Part shown: in pieces, positions 11,095 to 22,129 of the stretch | Numbering within the stretch: the stretch's first letter is position 1 | Layout: each line of letters opens with the position of its first letter | Origin: Malaya genurostris | Taxonomy: Eukaryota > Arthropoda > Insecta > Diptera > Culicidae | Reading direction: 5' to 3' | DNA: 64,000 nt | Assembly (NCBI RefSeq): GCF_030247185.1 | Contig: NC_080571.1 | Span: 212,532,880 to 212,596,879, forward strand | Position numbers and translations under genes: made by a program | The notes under the pieces: model-generated | The model's database searches: none | What the model was told of the DNA's origin: nothing | The model's input: the letters and a program-made list of their open reading frames with translations, nothing else

Positions 11095-11343
11095 TTATTT
11101 CATGCTCTTTTCAAAGCGCCCCTGGCGGTGCAGTTCTCAACAAATTGTCGGTCAAAATACACTAAATTGTTGGTCCAAGTATCTACAACAAGTTTGCCGA
11201 AGATTGTATAGCTCTATCTGTCGACCGAAGCGAGATAATCGTTCACAGCCCCAATCAGTCGAAATCCCATATGCTCTGGGTCCCGTTTATCGCGGATTCG
11301 TTTTTCACGCCCCCGGTGTACCGCGTTATACGAGACCCCTCTG
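11095..11343 (-). repeat. Right long TIR of the Tigger element
   Basis: Inverse of 8135-8410; ends CGAGACCCCTCTG next to a TA. See the left TIR for the comparison. Confidence 0.85.
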
Positions 11344-11345
11344 TA

Positions 11346-11740
11346 CGCAAAAAAAAATCCAAACTACCAACCGATCTCGGCTATCCTAGTTCCCGGCTTC
11401 CAATTCCGGAAGCACCGGAAATAGTGGCCATATGTTCGCAAATGGATCTCACTCACTTTCCTCAGCGATGGTTTGGCCGATTTTCACAAATTTAGGTTCA
11501 AATGAATCCAGCTTCTTATTCCGGAATTCCAGTTATATGGCGAGGTGTGTAAAAAATTTTGTACCATTACTTAAGCGGGCGAAATTAAATTCATAAAAAA
11601 TCTCTAAACTGGCTTCAAAACTACGCTTATCAGTTGCCATTATCAGTAGACGGTCAAACAAATCGATTCCGGCTTTTCTTTCGAAAATCGAAGAAAATTA
11701 TTTTGAAGAATACCACAATATTATGAACGGTGATTTTTTT
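11346..11740. repeat. Family A-related sequence right of Tigger
   Basis: Contains the family A signatures: CCGG-rich CCGGAAGCACCGGAAATAG, GGTTCAAATGAATCC, TTCCGGAATTCC and a TACCATTACTTAAGC block like the one at 8105-8119. No coding potential. Confidence 0.5.
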
Positions 11741-11849
11741 TTGTAGGCATCTTTTTGGCAACACTGTTTTGACAGATCGCGCGTGAATTGTGTCTTGTGT
11801 CATTGTCACACTTGATCTGTTTGGCCTATAAATTTTTCATTAATTTACT

Positions 11850-12475
11850 TACGAACGAGCAACGCTTTCAAATTATTGAATTTTACTATAAAAATTCATG
11901 CTCGGTTAACAGATAAAGCGATCTACTTTTTTTTAGAGAAATTGAGTTTAGCGACAAAGCTCATTGCTGGATACGTGAACGAGCAAAATTTCCGTATTGG
12001 GGATGAAGATCAGCCAGAAGCATTGCATTGGCTACAAATGCATCCCAAAAAAGTCACTTCTTCAAAGGTGACGATGGGAGGAACGTTACTGTGAATGGCG
12101 AGCGCTACCGTGTGATGATTGACGATTTGTTTTAGACCGAAATGGAAGAATTGGATATGCCTGATATGTGGTTTCAAAAAGACGGTGCCACATCCCACAC
12201 GGCACGCGAAACAATGACCAAATTAAGAGAAGCCTTTGGTGAACATTTTTATCTCACGTTTGGGGCCCATCAATTGGACTATTTCTTGTGGGCCATGTTA
12301 AGGCTTATCTCTACAAGGGTAAATTAGTAATTGTTGACGCACAGGAAGCCAATATTGAAGCATTTATTCGTGAAATATCGGGCGATATGTTGGAGAAAGT
12401 GTGCCAAAATTGGACGCCATTTCGCCGAAATTGTCATTTACCGGATTCTTCAATAGTCTTCATATCGTGATTGGA
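11850..12475 (+). pseudogene. Internally deleted mariner-like transposase
   Basis: With frameshifts the plus strand reads an N-terminal trace (LTNEQ/FQIIEF-like), then NEQNFRIGDEDQPEALHWLQ, VNGERYRVMI, DMWFQKDGATSHTARETMTK (block with the second catalytic Asp), LDYFLW (third catalytic position) and NIEAFIREISGDMLEKVCQN near the C-terminus. These blocks are typical of an IS630-Tc1-mariner transposase common in arthropods. The DNA-binding domain and first Asp region are deleted. Non-functional. Confidence 0.75.
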
Positions 12476-12489
12476 ATCGATTTGAAATA

Positions 12490-13485
12490 AAGACAAATGA
12501 AAAATGTTTACTTCCGTTTTGTTGAACTACAATCGTACTTCTGAAATAATCCAGAAAAACTTGAATGATTTTTTTATACTCTTTCTTATTTTTTTCATAA
12601 TCTTCAGAACAGAATTCCCAAGAAAACTTGTTGACTTTATTAGAGTATCTACCAGGCAATTGTTTGCGATATTTCCCGATAAATGAGTGCAAATGAAAAA
12701 TATCGGCATCTCACCCTGAATTCTTTGCGGCATTAATACCGACCATATTAATTTTTTCCAGATTCTCACAAACATAATCAACAACGCATGGATTCGTAAA
12801 CAACAACACCGGGGAATACAACTATTTCCAAAAACAGCACTGAAAATTTAATTACCTCCGAAACGTGATCGAGAGTAAATAGTTATTAATTATCGTTTTT
12901 TGACTGAGCAGTTATTACATACGTTTTCTTTTGCGTGATGAATTACACACTCACACATACACTTGCACCAATGTATCGAATTGATATACGAGATCTCGAA
13001 AGAATACCATCTCATCCGGATTTATCCTAACTCAAATTTTCTTCCCAGATGTCACATCGAACTTTTTGAAACAAGTGGTAATGACTAAGCATGGCTGCTC
13101 CCTTCATTTGCAATCGCAAAAATTATATTTTGTTTTAATACACGTGAATGTATTCTTATACAGTTAATGCTGTTGATGCTAAAAGAATAACATTCTGAGA
13201 GCTAGCGGAAACCAAAGAATAAATTCTAGTACAAATTTAGAACTCCGTCGAATGAAAAATCATGAAAATATACCTTGCTTAATCACTTTGTTCGAGTTAT
13301 TTCATAGAAATAACATCACATGCTGTTTTGACTCACCTTAATAGATTTCTGTACACATTTAGGTCATATGATGTATATAAAAGGTATAGATTATTTATGA
13401 ATAACATAATTACAGAATGATCAGCACCAGAGCCAAGTTCAACAAATGATCATGTAGGGTAACGGAAACAAATGATCATGTGGCC
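12490..13485. other. Intron sequence, no gene recognised
   Basis: AT-rich Gli intron 1 sequence. The only structure noticed is a direct repeat of ACAAATGATCATGT at about 13441 and 13467, just left of the ribozyme monomer. Confidence 0.4.
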
Positions 13486-13489
13486 ACTA

Positions 13490-13757
13490 ATAAAACATAT
13501 CAAAATCGGTTATGTGCCCTAGCACACAATTTGGCTAACCCCTGAATGACCAAACCTGCATCGGCCAGAAAAAGTCGAAAACAAGTTTTCGTTCGGCACG
13601 TCAGTATAGACATTGCATTTCGATACAAAGAAAACGAGTGTTCTGTAAGTAGCAGAAACTTTACGTCTGCTTAGCGGTTCGAATTGAACTGCCGAGTTTT
13701 GCATAAAGCAGTTCAATTTGAACTGCTTTCACTGATGAGTCAAAGACGAAACGTAAA
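13490..13757 (+). mobile_element. Solo, diverged monomer of the hammerhead-ribozyme repeat
   Basis: About 268 bp homologous to one unit of the array at 60357-63834 in ribozyme-sense orientation. Matching blocks are AACCCCTGAATGACC (array AACCCCTAAATGAC), TTCGGCACGTCAGTATAGAC (array TTCGGGACGTCAGGAAAGAC) and the complete ribozyme at the 3' end. It is a single copy, about the length of one array unit, and lies in Gli intron 1 on the strand opposite to the gene. No clear target-site duplication was found. Confidence 0.8.
13660..13757 (+). ncRNA. Hammerhead ribozyme (diverged copy)
   Basis: 98 nt, the same length as in the array. Stem III is TTTACGT/ACGTAAA. The cleavage triplet is GTC, with scission between 13667 and 13668. 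Stem I has a 2-bp base, a small internal loop and a fully paired 19-bp helix (two GU pairs) of different sequence from the array. Then come CTGATGA, stem II GTC-AAA-GAC, and GAAA. All invariant core residues are present. Stem II (GTC/GAC versus GCC/GGC in the array) and stem I differ in sequence but keep pairing, which supports selection for the fold. Confidence 0.92.
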
Positions 13758-14489
13758 CATATCACTTATAAATGTTCTATGTTATAAAACTGAAGTACAT
13801 CGATTCCCGGATTTTGAAGACTTTTCCATTCATAAACGTATTAGATACATATCAACAAAAAAACAGGGTAACGTTTTTTAAACAGTAGAAAGCCCAGTTT
13901 AAGAAGTTGTTTATCCCTATCGCACAAGTTTAAATGACTATATGTCCCCATGATTGTTTGCGTAATTTTTAGCGGTTCAAAACTGGTTTCGTATAATTGT
14001 TTTGATTGATTAGAATCTACGAATTAGATAAATGTTTTCACTTGAAGATACCACAAAGATGCTAGCACAATTCAGTATCTGTTAAATTTCAAATACTGTC
14101 AGGGCAGCATTAAAAATAAGTAGATCAAACACCCTGATTTTGAATAAGGCGTATTGATTTTTCGATCAATTCTGCTTGCGTTATTAGGAATAGATTTAAA
14201 AAAATAGCGAATATTTTCGCTTAGAAAAGTTTCTGGTATTCGAAAACGTCAATTGCGGAACTCGATATGGTATATGAAGATCTGATAAATTATGCACAAC
14301 TCCTCTAATGAATATAAATACTACGAGTATTTTAACCTATGTTGGACATGAAAAAAATAACAATGTGGCTTCGAGAACCGGTGCAAAGAAACCGCATGAT
14401 CACCAAACGAATGATATTCTGTAGAGATGGTAGAGCTTTCTCTGTTAAAAATATTTAGATTCAATTTCCTCTTTCAACTGTTGTGAAGA

Positions 14490-14670
14490 GATTGATGTAA
14501 ATAAATGTAACTACGGTAACGGTAGCTGTTATTTTACAAACAACAGTTTTCAAGCTGAGTTGCCAGTTTCATACATTTTTCGAGTAATTTCGTATTGACA
14601 TTACGAGTTACTGAGGGGTAGTTAAATTTGCGATACAGTTTTTAATAACGAGTGGCAGGTCGTGTCGTCG
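14490..14670 (-). repeat. One-ended remnant of the 5-bp-TSD TIR element
   Basis: The inverse of the left end of the elements at 1656 and 28238: the end is GAGTGGCAGGTCGTGTCGTC and the subterminal block GTTACTGAGGGGTAGTTAAA. The opposite end was not found. Confidence 0.75.
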
Positions 14671-14800
14671 TATCTACTCTGTTGTTTTTAAAGTTTATAT
14701 AAGTCCTAAAATAAAAATTTAACGAAGTAATCTTATTTCTTTTAGTTCAATTTGGAGTTACTCAAGATCAGGGGCGGCGAGATCCTTGAAATGAAATAAA

Positions 14801-14814
14801 GGGGGGGGGGGGGG
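14801..14814 (+). repeat. G14 homopolymer
   Basis: A run of 14 G in AT-rich DNA, followed by GTAAG-like sequence. A likely source of sequencing length error. Confidence 0.95.
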
Positions 14815-15149
14815 TAAGTTTCTAGTAATCTGTTAGTTTACTTTTCAAGTAAAAGAAAAATTCAATAAACAACATGAAACCTATGTATAAAATGTAACTA
14901 TTTAATTTACTTATACCGTTTACGTTTTTGAACCTACACGCGGGCGACTCTGACTCCGAATAAAACGAACACGTGGTACGCGCCCTAAACAACAACTCAT
15001 ACAAAAAAAGAAAAAAAAACAAACTCGCATGAATGTCGTGGTGCGACCTGAGAAAATTTTCAAAGCGAAACTACGCGATTGAAGTCCGATCTAGAGCTCA
15101 TCTCAAAAGATATTTTGGGTGACTCTGGGCATAAATCAAATAAACATAG

Positions 15150-15515
15150 ATTTCCCATTGTACGGAGACACTACCCGCACGGCCTTTTGGCTACCTGGGC
15201 TGCCATGGGCACCAGACGGCTACCAAAATTGTTTCAGTGACGGCTGTCAAATCCAATTTGGCAAAACATAGTCGCCTATATCTTAGTTAGCCGAGCGTTT
15301 TCATCTTTTCACCTTCGCTGAAAATGTCAAAGATTTCCAACGGTATGACAAACAGCTGGCAGTCACGTCTACCTTAGAAATCCTGGTGGATACGGTTGTA
15401 TCGTTTAAGTTGTATGTCTGGTAACGCTGAGGCAGCTAGACACCAGAATGGCTGCCAGCCATATTGTGCCCGCTGGCAGTCGTTTGGCAGCCAAGCCAAT
15501 GCGGGTAACAGCGCT
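15150..15515. repeat. GC-richer MITE-like segment in intron 1
   Basis: The segment starts ACCCGCACGGCCTTTTGGCT (15173) and ends with the near-inverse GGCAGCCAAGCCAATGCGGG (15497-15506). Several internal inverted GGCTGCC/GGCAGCC motifs are visible. The composition differs from the flanks. No target-site duplication was found, so element status is tentative. Confidence 0.4.
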
Positions 15516-16208
15516 TCTAATGAGAAACGGGTGTACTTTTTCCATTAGCTACTGTGGTTGCGTTAAATGTGCAGGTAACTTTGTACATGCATTTTAGGAG
15601 CATTTGCGCACCCATTCTATACCAGACGGCGCTTTTGGTGTCACGATTTGCTCAACTACAGTACTATTACACTGGGGAATCTAGATTTATTTTATTTATG
15701 CTCTAGGTCAGCTCTCGGACTGCTCTCATCAATAAACGAAAACGGTATTAGTGTTTCATAATTGAAAAGCTGTATGCAAAAGTCGGATTAGTGCAACATA
15801 GTTTGAAAAATTTAGCGAATAATTTTAGAATGCAGAAACCGGACATGAGCTTTGTATGGGTTTGAATGCAAAACCCAAATAAAACCATAAGAACTCACAG
15901 TTAAGTAAACCTCATGCATTGAATTGTACCGGGAAGAATTCGTAATATTTCGTACGAAATTATTTGAAATTGTACTCGTGATGTTCTGATAAAAGTTTTC
16001 AAATAAGTTAACCAAGAACATTCAAGGATGACGGAATGCAGTGCGCATTGTGCTCGAAGCAATGGGACGAATAAGCATGTGCAAACTACATCGTTTCCAC
16101 TCACCCATAACTTGTACCGATTAAACTCCTTTAGTAGTATGCACCGGATGAAAAATATGTTCCTTATACGTAGTACTTTTCATGAAAAAAAAATTCTGCA
16201 GCACATAC

Positions 16209-16459
16209 CTGTAGTCTGGGTCGCCGGGATTGGGCAAATGATAGCTATAGTCTCCTTCTCGCGAGTACCATCGCGGATCTCGCGTAGTATGATACTGTCC
16301 GCCCACACCGTAGGTGCTGTAGCACAACAGAAAAGCAGCGCAAATTAACAAACTCGATCCAAAGCTCAAATAAGCACACTTTCTTCGGACACTACGATAG
16401 GATGTGCCAGGAGCGATTTTCACTAAAACTAAACGACGTTCGTTTGAACCTACTGCCAT
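16209..16459 (-). CDS. Gli: Gliotactin exon 1 (start codon, N-terminal hydrophobic segment)
   Basis: The ATG at 16459 opens MAVGSNERRLVLVKIAPGTS. A hydrophobic stretch LSFGSSLLICAAFLLCYSTY follows (about residues 31-51), preceded by basic residues (RSVRRK), which suggests a signal peptide with a long n-region or a signal anchor. After it comes an extracellular Tyr/Arg-rich linker (QYHTTRDPRWYSREGDYSYH) ending GDPDYR. Donor AG/GTATGT at 16208 leaves a split codon completed by exon 2, 8.9 kb away. This is the only in-frame Met before the hydrophobic segment. A possible 5' UTR acceptor (CATTTCAG) sits at 16987. Confidence 0.88.
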
Positions 16460-16986
16460 AATTAAAACACTTCAAACTACTGGCAGTGGTGTTATGCATC
16501 AGGATACACTAAAATAACTCTACGAATAGACTTCGAAATGCACGACTGCTTCAGTTGGTGTACAGGAACCGATTATTTTCATTGCACCCAACACTCAAGA
16601 CTCAGATGTGTTGATTGGTAACCTGTCTTCGAATGCGTTCTGATCAATTTTTCGCCTTTTTTCAAGGTTTATATTTTGAAACAATTGTACTAAACAGATT
16701 CACTACAACTAAAACCGATATTAACGACAGGCGATTGACTGCTACCGAACAGAAATTAGTCACCAACACAGCACACGACACAAGCAGCACAGGTGACGCG
16801 CCTCGCCTAAGTGCCACCTCGAGTTTCACAGTCACATTATACCGCACTGAACACTGACATATTGTAGAGAACTACGTCTGGATCGGTATGTGTGCTAATT
16901 GAGGTCCGCTTCTAGGTAATTGTTACTCATTCATGAAATGCATGCTGAAATTCTTCCGCCACTCGGCGTAGTGATCGATGAGTAAT
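16460..16986 (-). promoter_or_regulatory. Gli: Candidate 5' UTR/upstream region of gliotactin
   Basis: Directly upstream of the start codon. A splice-acceptor-like TTTTCCATTTCAG ends at 16987, so 16460-16986 could be the 3' part of a longer 5' UTR exon. Several upstream ATGs occur within it. No TATA box is convincing. Low certainty without transcript data. Confidence 0.3.
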
Positions 16987-16989
16987 CTG

Positions 16990-17960
16990 AAATGGAAAAC
17001 AAGTGGAACGGTCAGTTAGTTTGGATACTCAACATAAGCATAGTCAGGTGACATTGATTTTTTCCCCATACGGCGTATAAGCGCATTGTTGGTGAATCTA
17101 AATACACTGGACTAATACAGAATACAAGATAAAAGAAAAAAACTATGCAGTGGGTATGCAACCGATTTCTTCTTATCTATGATTGTCCAAAATTATAGTG
17201 ATAGGTCAACCTTCAAACACCATATCAGTTACTTAAACTTGATACTTGATTCGATCAGCATAGCATAAGTAGTTCAGGGGCATTGGTTGTAGCTCTGATA
17301 GTAATGGAGAATGTTTATTGATACTACTGCTTGAAATAACTTCCTAGGCATCTTCCATAGATCCGTCATGCACCTGTTTCCTAGTGACTTATGTTGTTTA
17401 CCTTGACAGCAGCAAAATACCTACCTTGAAAATGTAGGTTACTGGAGTTTGTAGCGCTTGTTTAATGTTTTGCAACAACAGGCTAGTCTTATGTTCCGTG
17501 TAACGGTATACCTGCATAAATGTAAATATTTAACCAGGAAGAATAAACGACCTGTCTTATGCCATGTCGAGAGACTCGAACGAGCAGACAGAAGCGAAAC
17601 TGATGGTGACAACAAATTTAATGTACGTCTCAGTTAAAGATTTAAACTGATTCGAACGCAATTCTCAGGAGGTTATATGAAACGGAGGCGAAAATTATTA
17701 CGACAGCGTTGTTCTATCATTCTCTAATGGATTCCATGTGGACTTGGGTAAGCAATCTTATCTGAGAGATATAATAATGCATGCAGCGATCTATCCAGTG
17801 ATGGTAAGAATGCGACGGAACAAAAAAAAATACCACATTAGCAAAATGAAAAAAATATCCAACTCTGCCATTTTCATCCTCACGAGTTTGAATCAACATA
17901 AAGACAAGAAATTGACCTAGCCAAATCAGATGCATTGTGCTAAACGCACTTTCACACACA
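16990..17960. other. Intergenic, nothing recognised
   Basis: AT-rich sequence without a credible ORF or repeat boundary. Confidence 0.4.
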
Positions 17961-17975
17961 CCATCGATACAAAGG

Positions 17976-18035
17976 TTTTTTTTTGTATTATTTATTTTAC
18001 CCCGGCTTTAACCATTTTGGTCGTTCACCGGGGAA
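17976..18035 (-). mobile_element. 60-bp retroposed 3' hairpin with TSD
   Basis: Flanked by ATACAAAGG on both sides (17967-17975 and 18036-18044). Minus strand: CCCCGGTGAACGACC, short loop, GGTTAAAGCCGGGG, then TAAAATAAATAATAC and an A9 run. This is a non-LTR 3' end with tail, complete with target-site duplication, although almost all of the element body is missing. Confidence 0.8.
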
Positions 18036-18049
18036 ATACAAAGGTGGGT

Positions 18050-19125
18050 GGCTACTTTCATTACGATACTCTTCCTTGGTTGAAGTATATTTTCCATTAA
18101 CCCTGTTTCCAATACTGTGTTAGCGAATCAAAGTCGAATGACAGATTTGCTATCTGTCTTCGTCACCCTGTCTCTATCTTATCGCTACTCTTTTCAGTTT
18201 ATTGTGAACGAGTTTCAGTGCAGGACTTTAATATTGGATGGTTTGACTTTTTTATGCCAACTTTGAACTGTCGAAATTTTTATATGCGATCAATATCTTC
18301 AAATATGGTAACAAAATTGCTTCAACCCTTTGAAGAAGGCAATTGCCCTCTATGCAACCAACCTTGATTAAATTCTCAATGCTTTATAGCTTAAAGAACT
18401 CAGGTTTTTGTTGGGTTGCGCCGGTTGATTCAATTGTGCACTTCATTCAAATATACAAAACTAACCGAAAAATGTATATAATTTAATTTCCTTTGTAACA
18501 GTTTCAGTGGCGTCTCGTGACAAAATTGACTAGTTGTGCACTGCTTATGTGGTATGATAGCAGATATAACAGTTCGTTGTAAGTGAAAACTAAAGATTGA
18601 GGAATGGTGATTCGCTTGTGTTTTTCAATGAAATGAGATAACGATATATTTTCGGATGGGATTTTTATTAAACAAACAAATCTCATAGCTGAACTGAGTA
18701 ATTCTTCTTGAATCGGTGCAGTAACTCATGTGCACGGAAAAGACACTAACACAGCGACAACAGATACTTGAAATTTTATGTCTGATGTATATGAGATGCG
18801 TGTAAATACACGCAATTTCGGTGCGATCCAACCTGCCTTGATCGAATAATTAAAGATTCCAAAAAAATAATTGCATTTGGATGGGGTTGGGGACGCAGTT
18901 CATTCCTTCAATTCGAGCGGTTGTGCAGTGCACGAGGTGCACATGAGGACGAGACGTCACTGAACAGTTTTATTATGGCCTTGTTACTAATTAGAAGACG
19001 TTACAGCTGAAACAATTAACAAACATTTGACAAATTTCAAGTTGTTGATGCAAAGTTTACATGAAAAATCAATCAATTAGCTTATAGTAACATTTTTCTT
19101 AGAAGTTGCTACGCTGGAGATATTT
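18050..19125. other. Intergenic, nothing recognised
   Basis: No ORF of interest; AT-rich with scattered short motifs. Confidence 0.4.
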
Positions 19126-19133
19126 AGACATGA

Positions 19134-19549
19134 AATTTAAATATGATCAGTATATAACGGGTAAAACATATTGGAAAAAATGACATGCAAATGCAATTAT
19201 GTAATGAAAACCGCGAAAACGTTACCGCAGAGACGGGATTTGAACCCGTAGCTAACTCCTAACCGGGGAAATTGTTTCACCAATTAAACTACCCTGCATA
19301 TGAAAGCACATAAAGAGATATTGATTAGAAGAAACAAGCATGCTTCGCTCTACTTGGTCGCCACGTCATTCACTTGTAGTCCTATATCTACGGAAACAAA
19401 TTCAACAGGACGGGTTCAAATCCCGTCTCTGCGGTAACATTTTTGAGGTTTTCATTACAGAATTGCATTCGCATGTCATTTTTCCAACCTGTTTTTCCCG
19501 TTCGATACTGACCATATTTAAAAACTAGCTCAAGACGACTCTACGTCTT
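19134..19549. mobile_element. TIR element with tRNA-like arms, copy 1
   Basis: Inverted arms of about 110-130 bp: the left (19134-19260) contains ATATGATCAGTATATAACGG and a tRNA-like 3' half, and the right (19403-19549) is its inverse, with GACGGGTTCAAATCCCGTCT, then CTGACCATATTT and CAAGACGACTCTACGTCTT. A central segment (19336-19370) is inverted relative to the copy at 26940-27258. Each arm carries a tRNA T-arm/B-box. It combines features of a MITE and a tRNA-derived SINE. Confidence 0.7.
19226..19297 (-). tRNA. tRNA-like sequence (degenerate, Thr GGT-like anticodon)
   Basis: Minus strand, 72 nt. The acceptor stem GCAGGG pairs with CTCTGC except for one wobble. D arm GTTT/AAAC with A box TAGTTTAATTGG. 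The anticodon arm has a 7-nt loop CCGGTTA. T arm ACGGG-TTCAAAT-CCCGT is perfect, with B box GGTTCAAATCC. The base before the anticodon is C, not the invariant U33, and the sequence lies inside a mobile element. I read it as a tRNA-derived pol III promoter or pseudogene, not a working tRNA gene. Confidence 0.55.
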
Positions 19550-19764
19550 ACCAAAGAGTAGAACACAAATCGATGAAATTAAAAAAAAATCCCGTTTTTG
19601 AGGAAAGATTTGACAAACAATTCGAAGAAAAGCGGAGCAATTAAAAAAATAGTTCTTTGAAATCTATATCTCGATATTATATATCTAATATCTCGAGTTC
19701 AGTAAGGTCTATAAGAGTAAATTTTTTAGTCGTAACTTTTTCATTTTTAAAAAGGCTGATCAAA

Positions 19765-21745
19765 TCATTTATTTATTTATTTTTCTCTAATTCATCCGAA
19801 AATAAAAGGTCTCAATGAATATAATGTAGTCAAGTTATAAAATAGTGGAACGTGACACTTTCTGCGCAAATTTATGTGTAGGTTCGCCGAAATCGAAGAG
19901 ATGTTCAACAGTTCCAAATGTTCTGATGCATGCTGTTATCGGATCGGTTCATAGAATCCGAACGTCGTTCGGTGGAATCTCGGTTAAAGTAAACTAGTAG
20001 AACGTAGTGACCGTTGTGATGCACGGAAATCAAGACTCGATAAAAGCTTCGAAGAGTCAGTATCGCCGTTTACTATTTTCGCAACAATAATTGCTTGCTG
20101 AATTTTTCTGCGCCGTTTCAGTGTGTCCAAACCAATCAGACGGCAGCGATTGGGATACGGTGGAAGATCTAGCGGAGTTTGCCAGCGTGCATCCTTAGAG
20201 CGAATCGAACAAATCTTTTCTGCACACGTTCAATTCGTAAACTCCAAGCTAGTTGATACGGACTCCAAACTATGCTAGCATTTTCAAGTATAGGCCGAAC
20301 TAGCGAGCAGTATAATGCCTTCAAACAATATGAATCCTTAAAATCACGTCCGATCTTAGCAATAAATTCTAATTGTCGAGTCGCTTTTGTAATTAATGTG
20401 GAACGATGTAAATTAAAAGTTTGTTTGGAATCCAACATAACACCAAGGACATTAACACCATCAACTCTTTAAAGCGTTTGTCCGTCAATTTTATAGTAAG
20501 AAAGTAATGGATTCAAAATTCGGTGGAATGTTATGACCTGACATTTCGCTATGCTGACGATAAGCCAGTTCGTTCGACACCAGGCAACGAACTAATCCAG
20601 AAGCTTTTGAAGACGCACGCAGCCGTCAATAGAGCGTACCTCAAGGTAAAGTTTCAAATCGTCGGCGTAAACTAATATGCATCCACTTTCGAGCAACAAA
20701 ATAGCGTCAACAGAACGCGAGAACAGAAGTGGACCCATGTTGCTGCCTTGAGGTACACCTGATATGTTCGAGAACGAGGATGACATACAGGAATCAAGCT
20801 TGACTCGTAAGACTCTACCACTTAAGTAAGAGCAAAGCCAGTCAATGAACTTTTGTGTTGCGCCCAGACGCGATAACTTGCACAAAAGAATTCGGTGATC
20901 AATTCGGTCGAACGCCGCTTTTAGATCAGTATATACGGTATCAATTTGTACTTTTTCCTCCAAACGCGAAATACAAGTCGAGGTAAAATCCAGAAGATTA
21001 GTACTGACTGAACGCCCGGGCATAAAGCCGTGTTGATCAACTGAGATGTAATGTTTTGTACGAGAGATCAACTCATTGCTTACTATTATTTCGAAGAGTT
21101 TTGAAGCAGCAGACAAATTCGTTATACCACCGTAGTTCCTTACATTGTTATGATAACTGGTTTTGTAGACGGGAAACATATAAGACTGTTTCCAAATTAT
21201 CGGGAAGATTCCTTCCGCAAATGATCTGTTGAATATCAAACAGAGAGGAACGGCTAAAACAGTTGCACAATGGCTGTAGACTGCTTCTGGTATACCATCA
21301 GGCCCGATTGAAAATGAACGTTTCAATTTCTTTGCCGCTGTAACAACCATTTCAAGAGTAATATCGAAAGTGTCACTAAGTTCTCAGGAACATCCAACGC
21401 TGCAACCTTAGCTTCGATGTCAGAGGTAGTATTTCCAGCAAATACTGAAGCAAAGAACTTTGCAAACAAGTCGCAAGACTTCAATGTTGATTTGGATACA
21501 ACACCATCGTAGCAAACAGATGAAGGAACTGATGAAGATTTACGTTTAGAATTCACAAAATTCCAAAAAATTTGAGATTCCGGCGAAGATAAGTTTGAAC
21601 CCGCATAACGTAGGTTTTGTATAACCCCGCATTCAACCTACGATAGTTTTCACTAGAACTTTTAAACATTCGTAGTGTTTCAGAGCTATCGACGATGTTT
21701 ACGCTGCCAAACATTGCGAACCCGTTTTAATTCACGCAACCTTAA
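19765..21745 (-). pseudogene. Degenerate Jockey-type LINE, 5'-truncated
   Basis: Minus-strand reading with frameshifts: NFVNSKRKSSSVPSS (connector before RT), SIGPDGIPEAVYSHCA (RT motif 1), FPVYK, HGFMPGRSVSTNLL, TDLKAAFDRIDH (motif A), SGVPQGSNMGPLLFS (motif B), YADDLKLYL (motif C with both aspartates), then a C-terminal region, CRLIGLDTL. The 3' end is followed by a TAAATAAATAAATGA tail at about 19765. The endonuclease domain and ORF1 are absent. Frameshifts near 21350 and 20590 and stops near the 3' end make it inactive. Clade is assigned from motif style only. Confidence 0.85.
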
Positions 21746-21884
21746 ATAAACAGAAAAATTAAAAAAAAGCAAGTTTAAAATAAGAACGTAGAAAAAAAAG
21801 AGACACTTTCTTTTTAATCTTGCTTTTTTATTACTAATCAAGTGTTAGACTTTTTATTCCAATGCATATTTTCTAATGTCGTTA

Positions 21885-22060
21885 TCGCTTGATGCCAAAC
21901 CTAACCCAGTTTCCACCCTAACTGCTGTCAAACCGTTTGTTTGAAACTAGTTTCGAACCTAGTTTCAACGTTGTTGAACTGAAAATAGAGCCAGTTTCAC
22001 AAAAGTTTAAGTGATATTACCAAATTAGTTAAACTACGATTTGCTGAAGAGAATCAGGCT
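21885..22060. repeat. Dispersed repeat, partner of 51080-51250
   Basis: About 130 bp are nearly identical to 51080-51210, including AAACCTAACCCAGTTTCCAC and CTGCTGTCAAACCGTTTGTT. Both contain repeated GTTTCGAAC and GTTGAACTGAAAAT motifs. Probably a MITE; no ends defined. Confidence 0.7.
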
Positions 22061-22129
22061 AACCAAAAAAATTAAGTTCTTCGACTCTTTTCGTTTGAAG
22101 TTGGTCGAACAAACTACCCTATCTAGTAG

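Larger units (their letters stand above)
8135..11343 (+). mobile_element. Decayed Tigger/pogo DNA transposon with long TIRs
   Basis: A 3.2-kb element bounded by TA on both sides (8133-8134 and 11344-11345). Its terminal inverted repeats are about 250-275 bp long (8135-8410 and 11095-11343), begin CAG(T/A)GGGGTCTCGTA, and share internal blocks such as GGGACCCAGAGCATATGGGA. Remnants of a Tigger-type transposase lie inside on the plus strand (9890-10200). The position is Gli intron 1. The interior is heavily mutated and contains a later LINE fragment. Confidence 0.8.

Noticed and set aside
19226..19297. A working tRNA-Thr gene
   Set aside because: It lacks U33, lies in a mobile element with duplicated half-copies, and a diverged second copy exists at 27053-27121.
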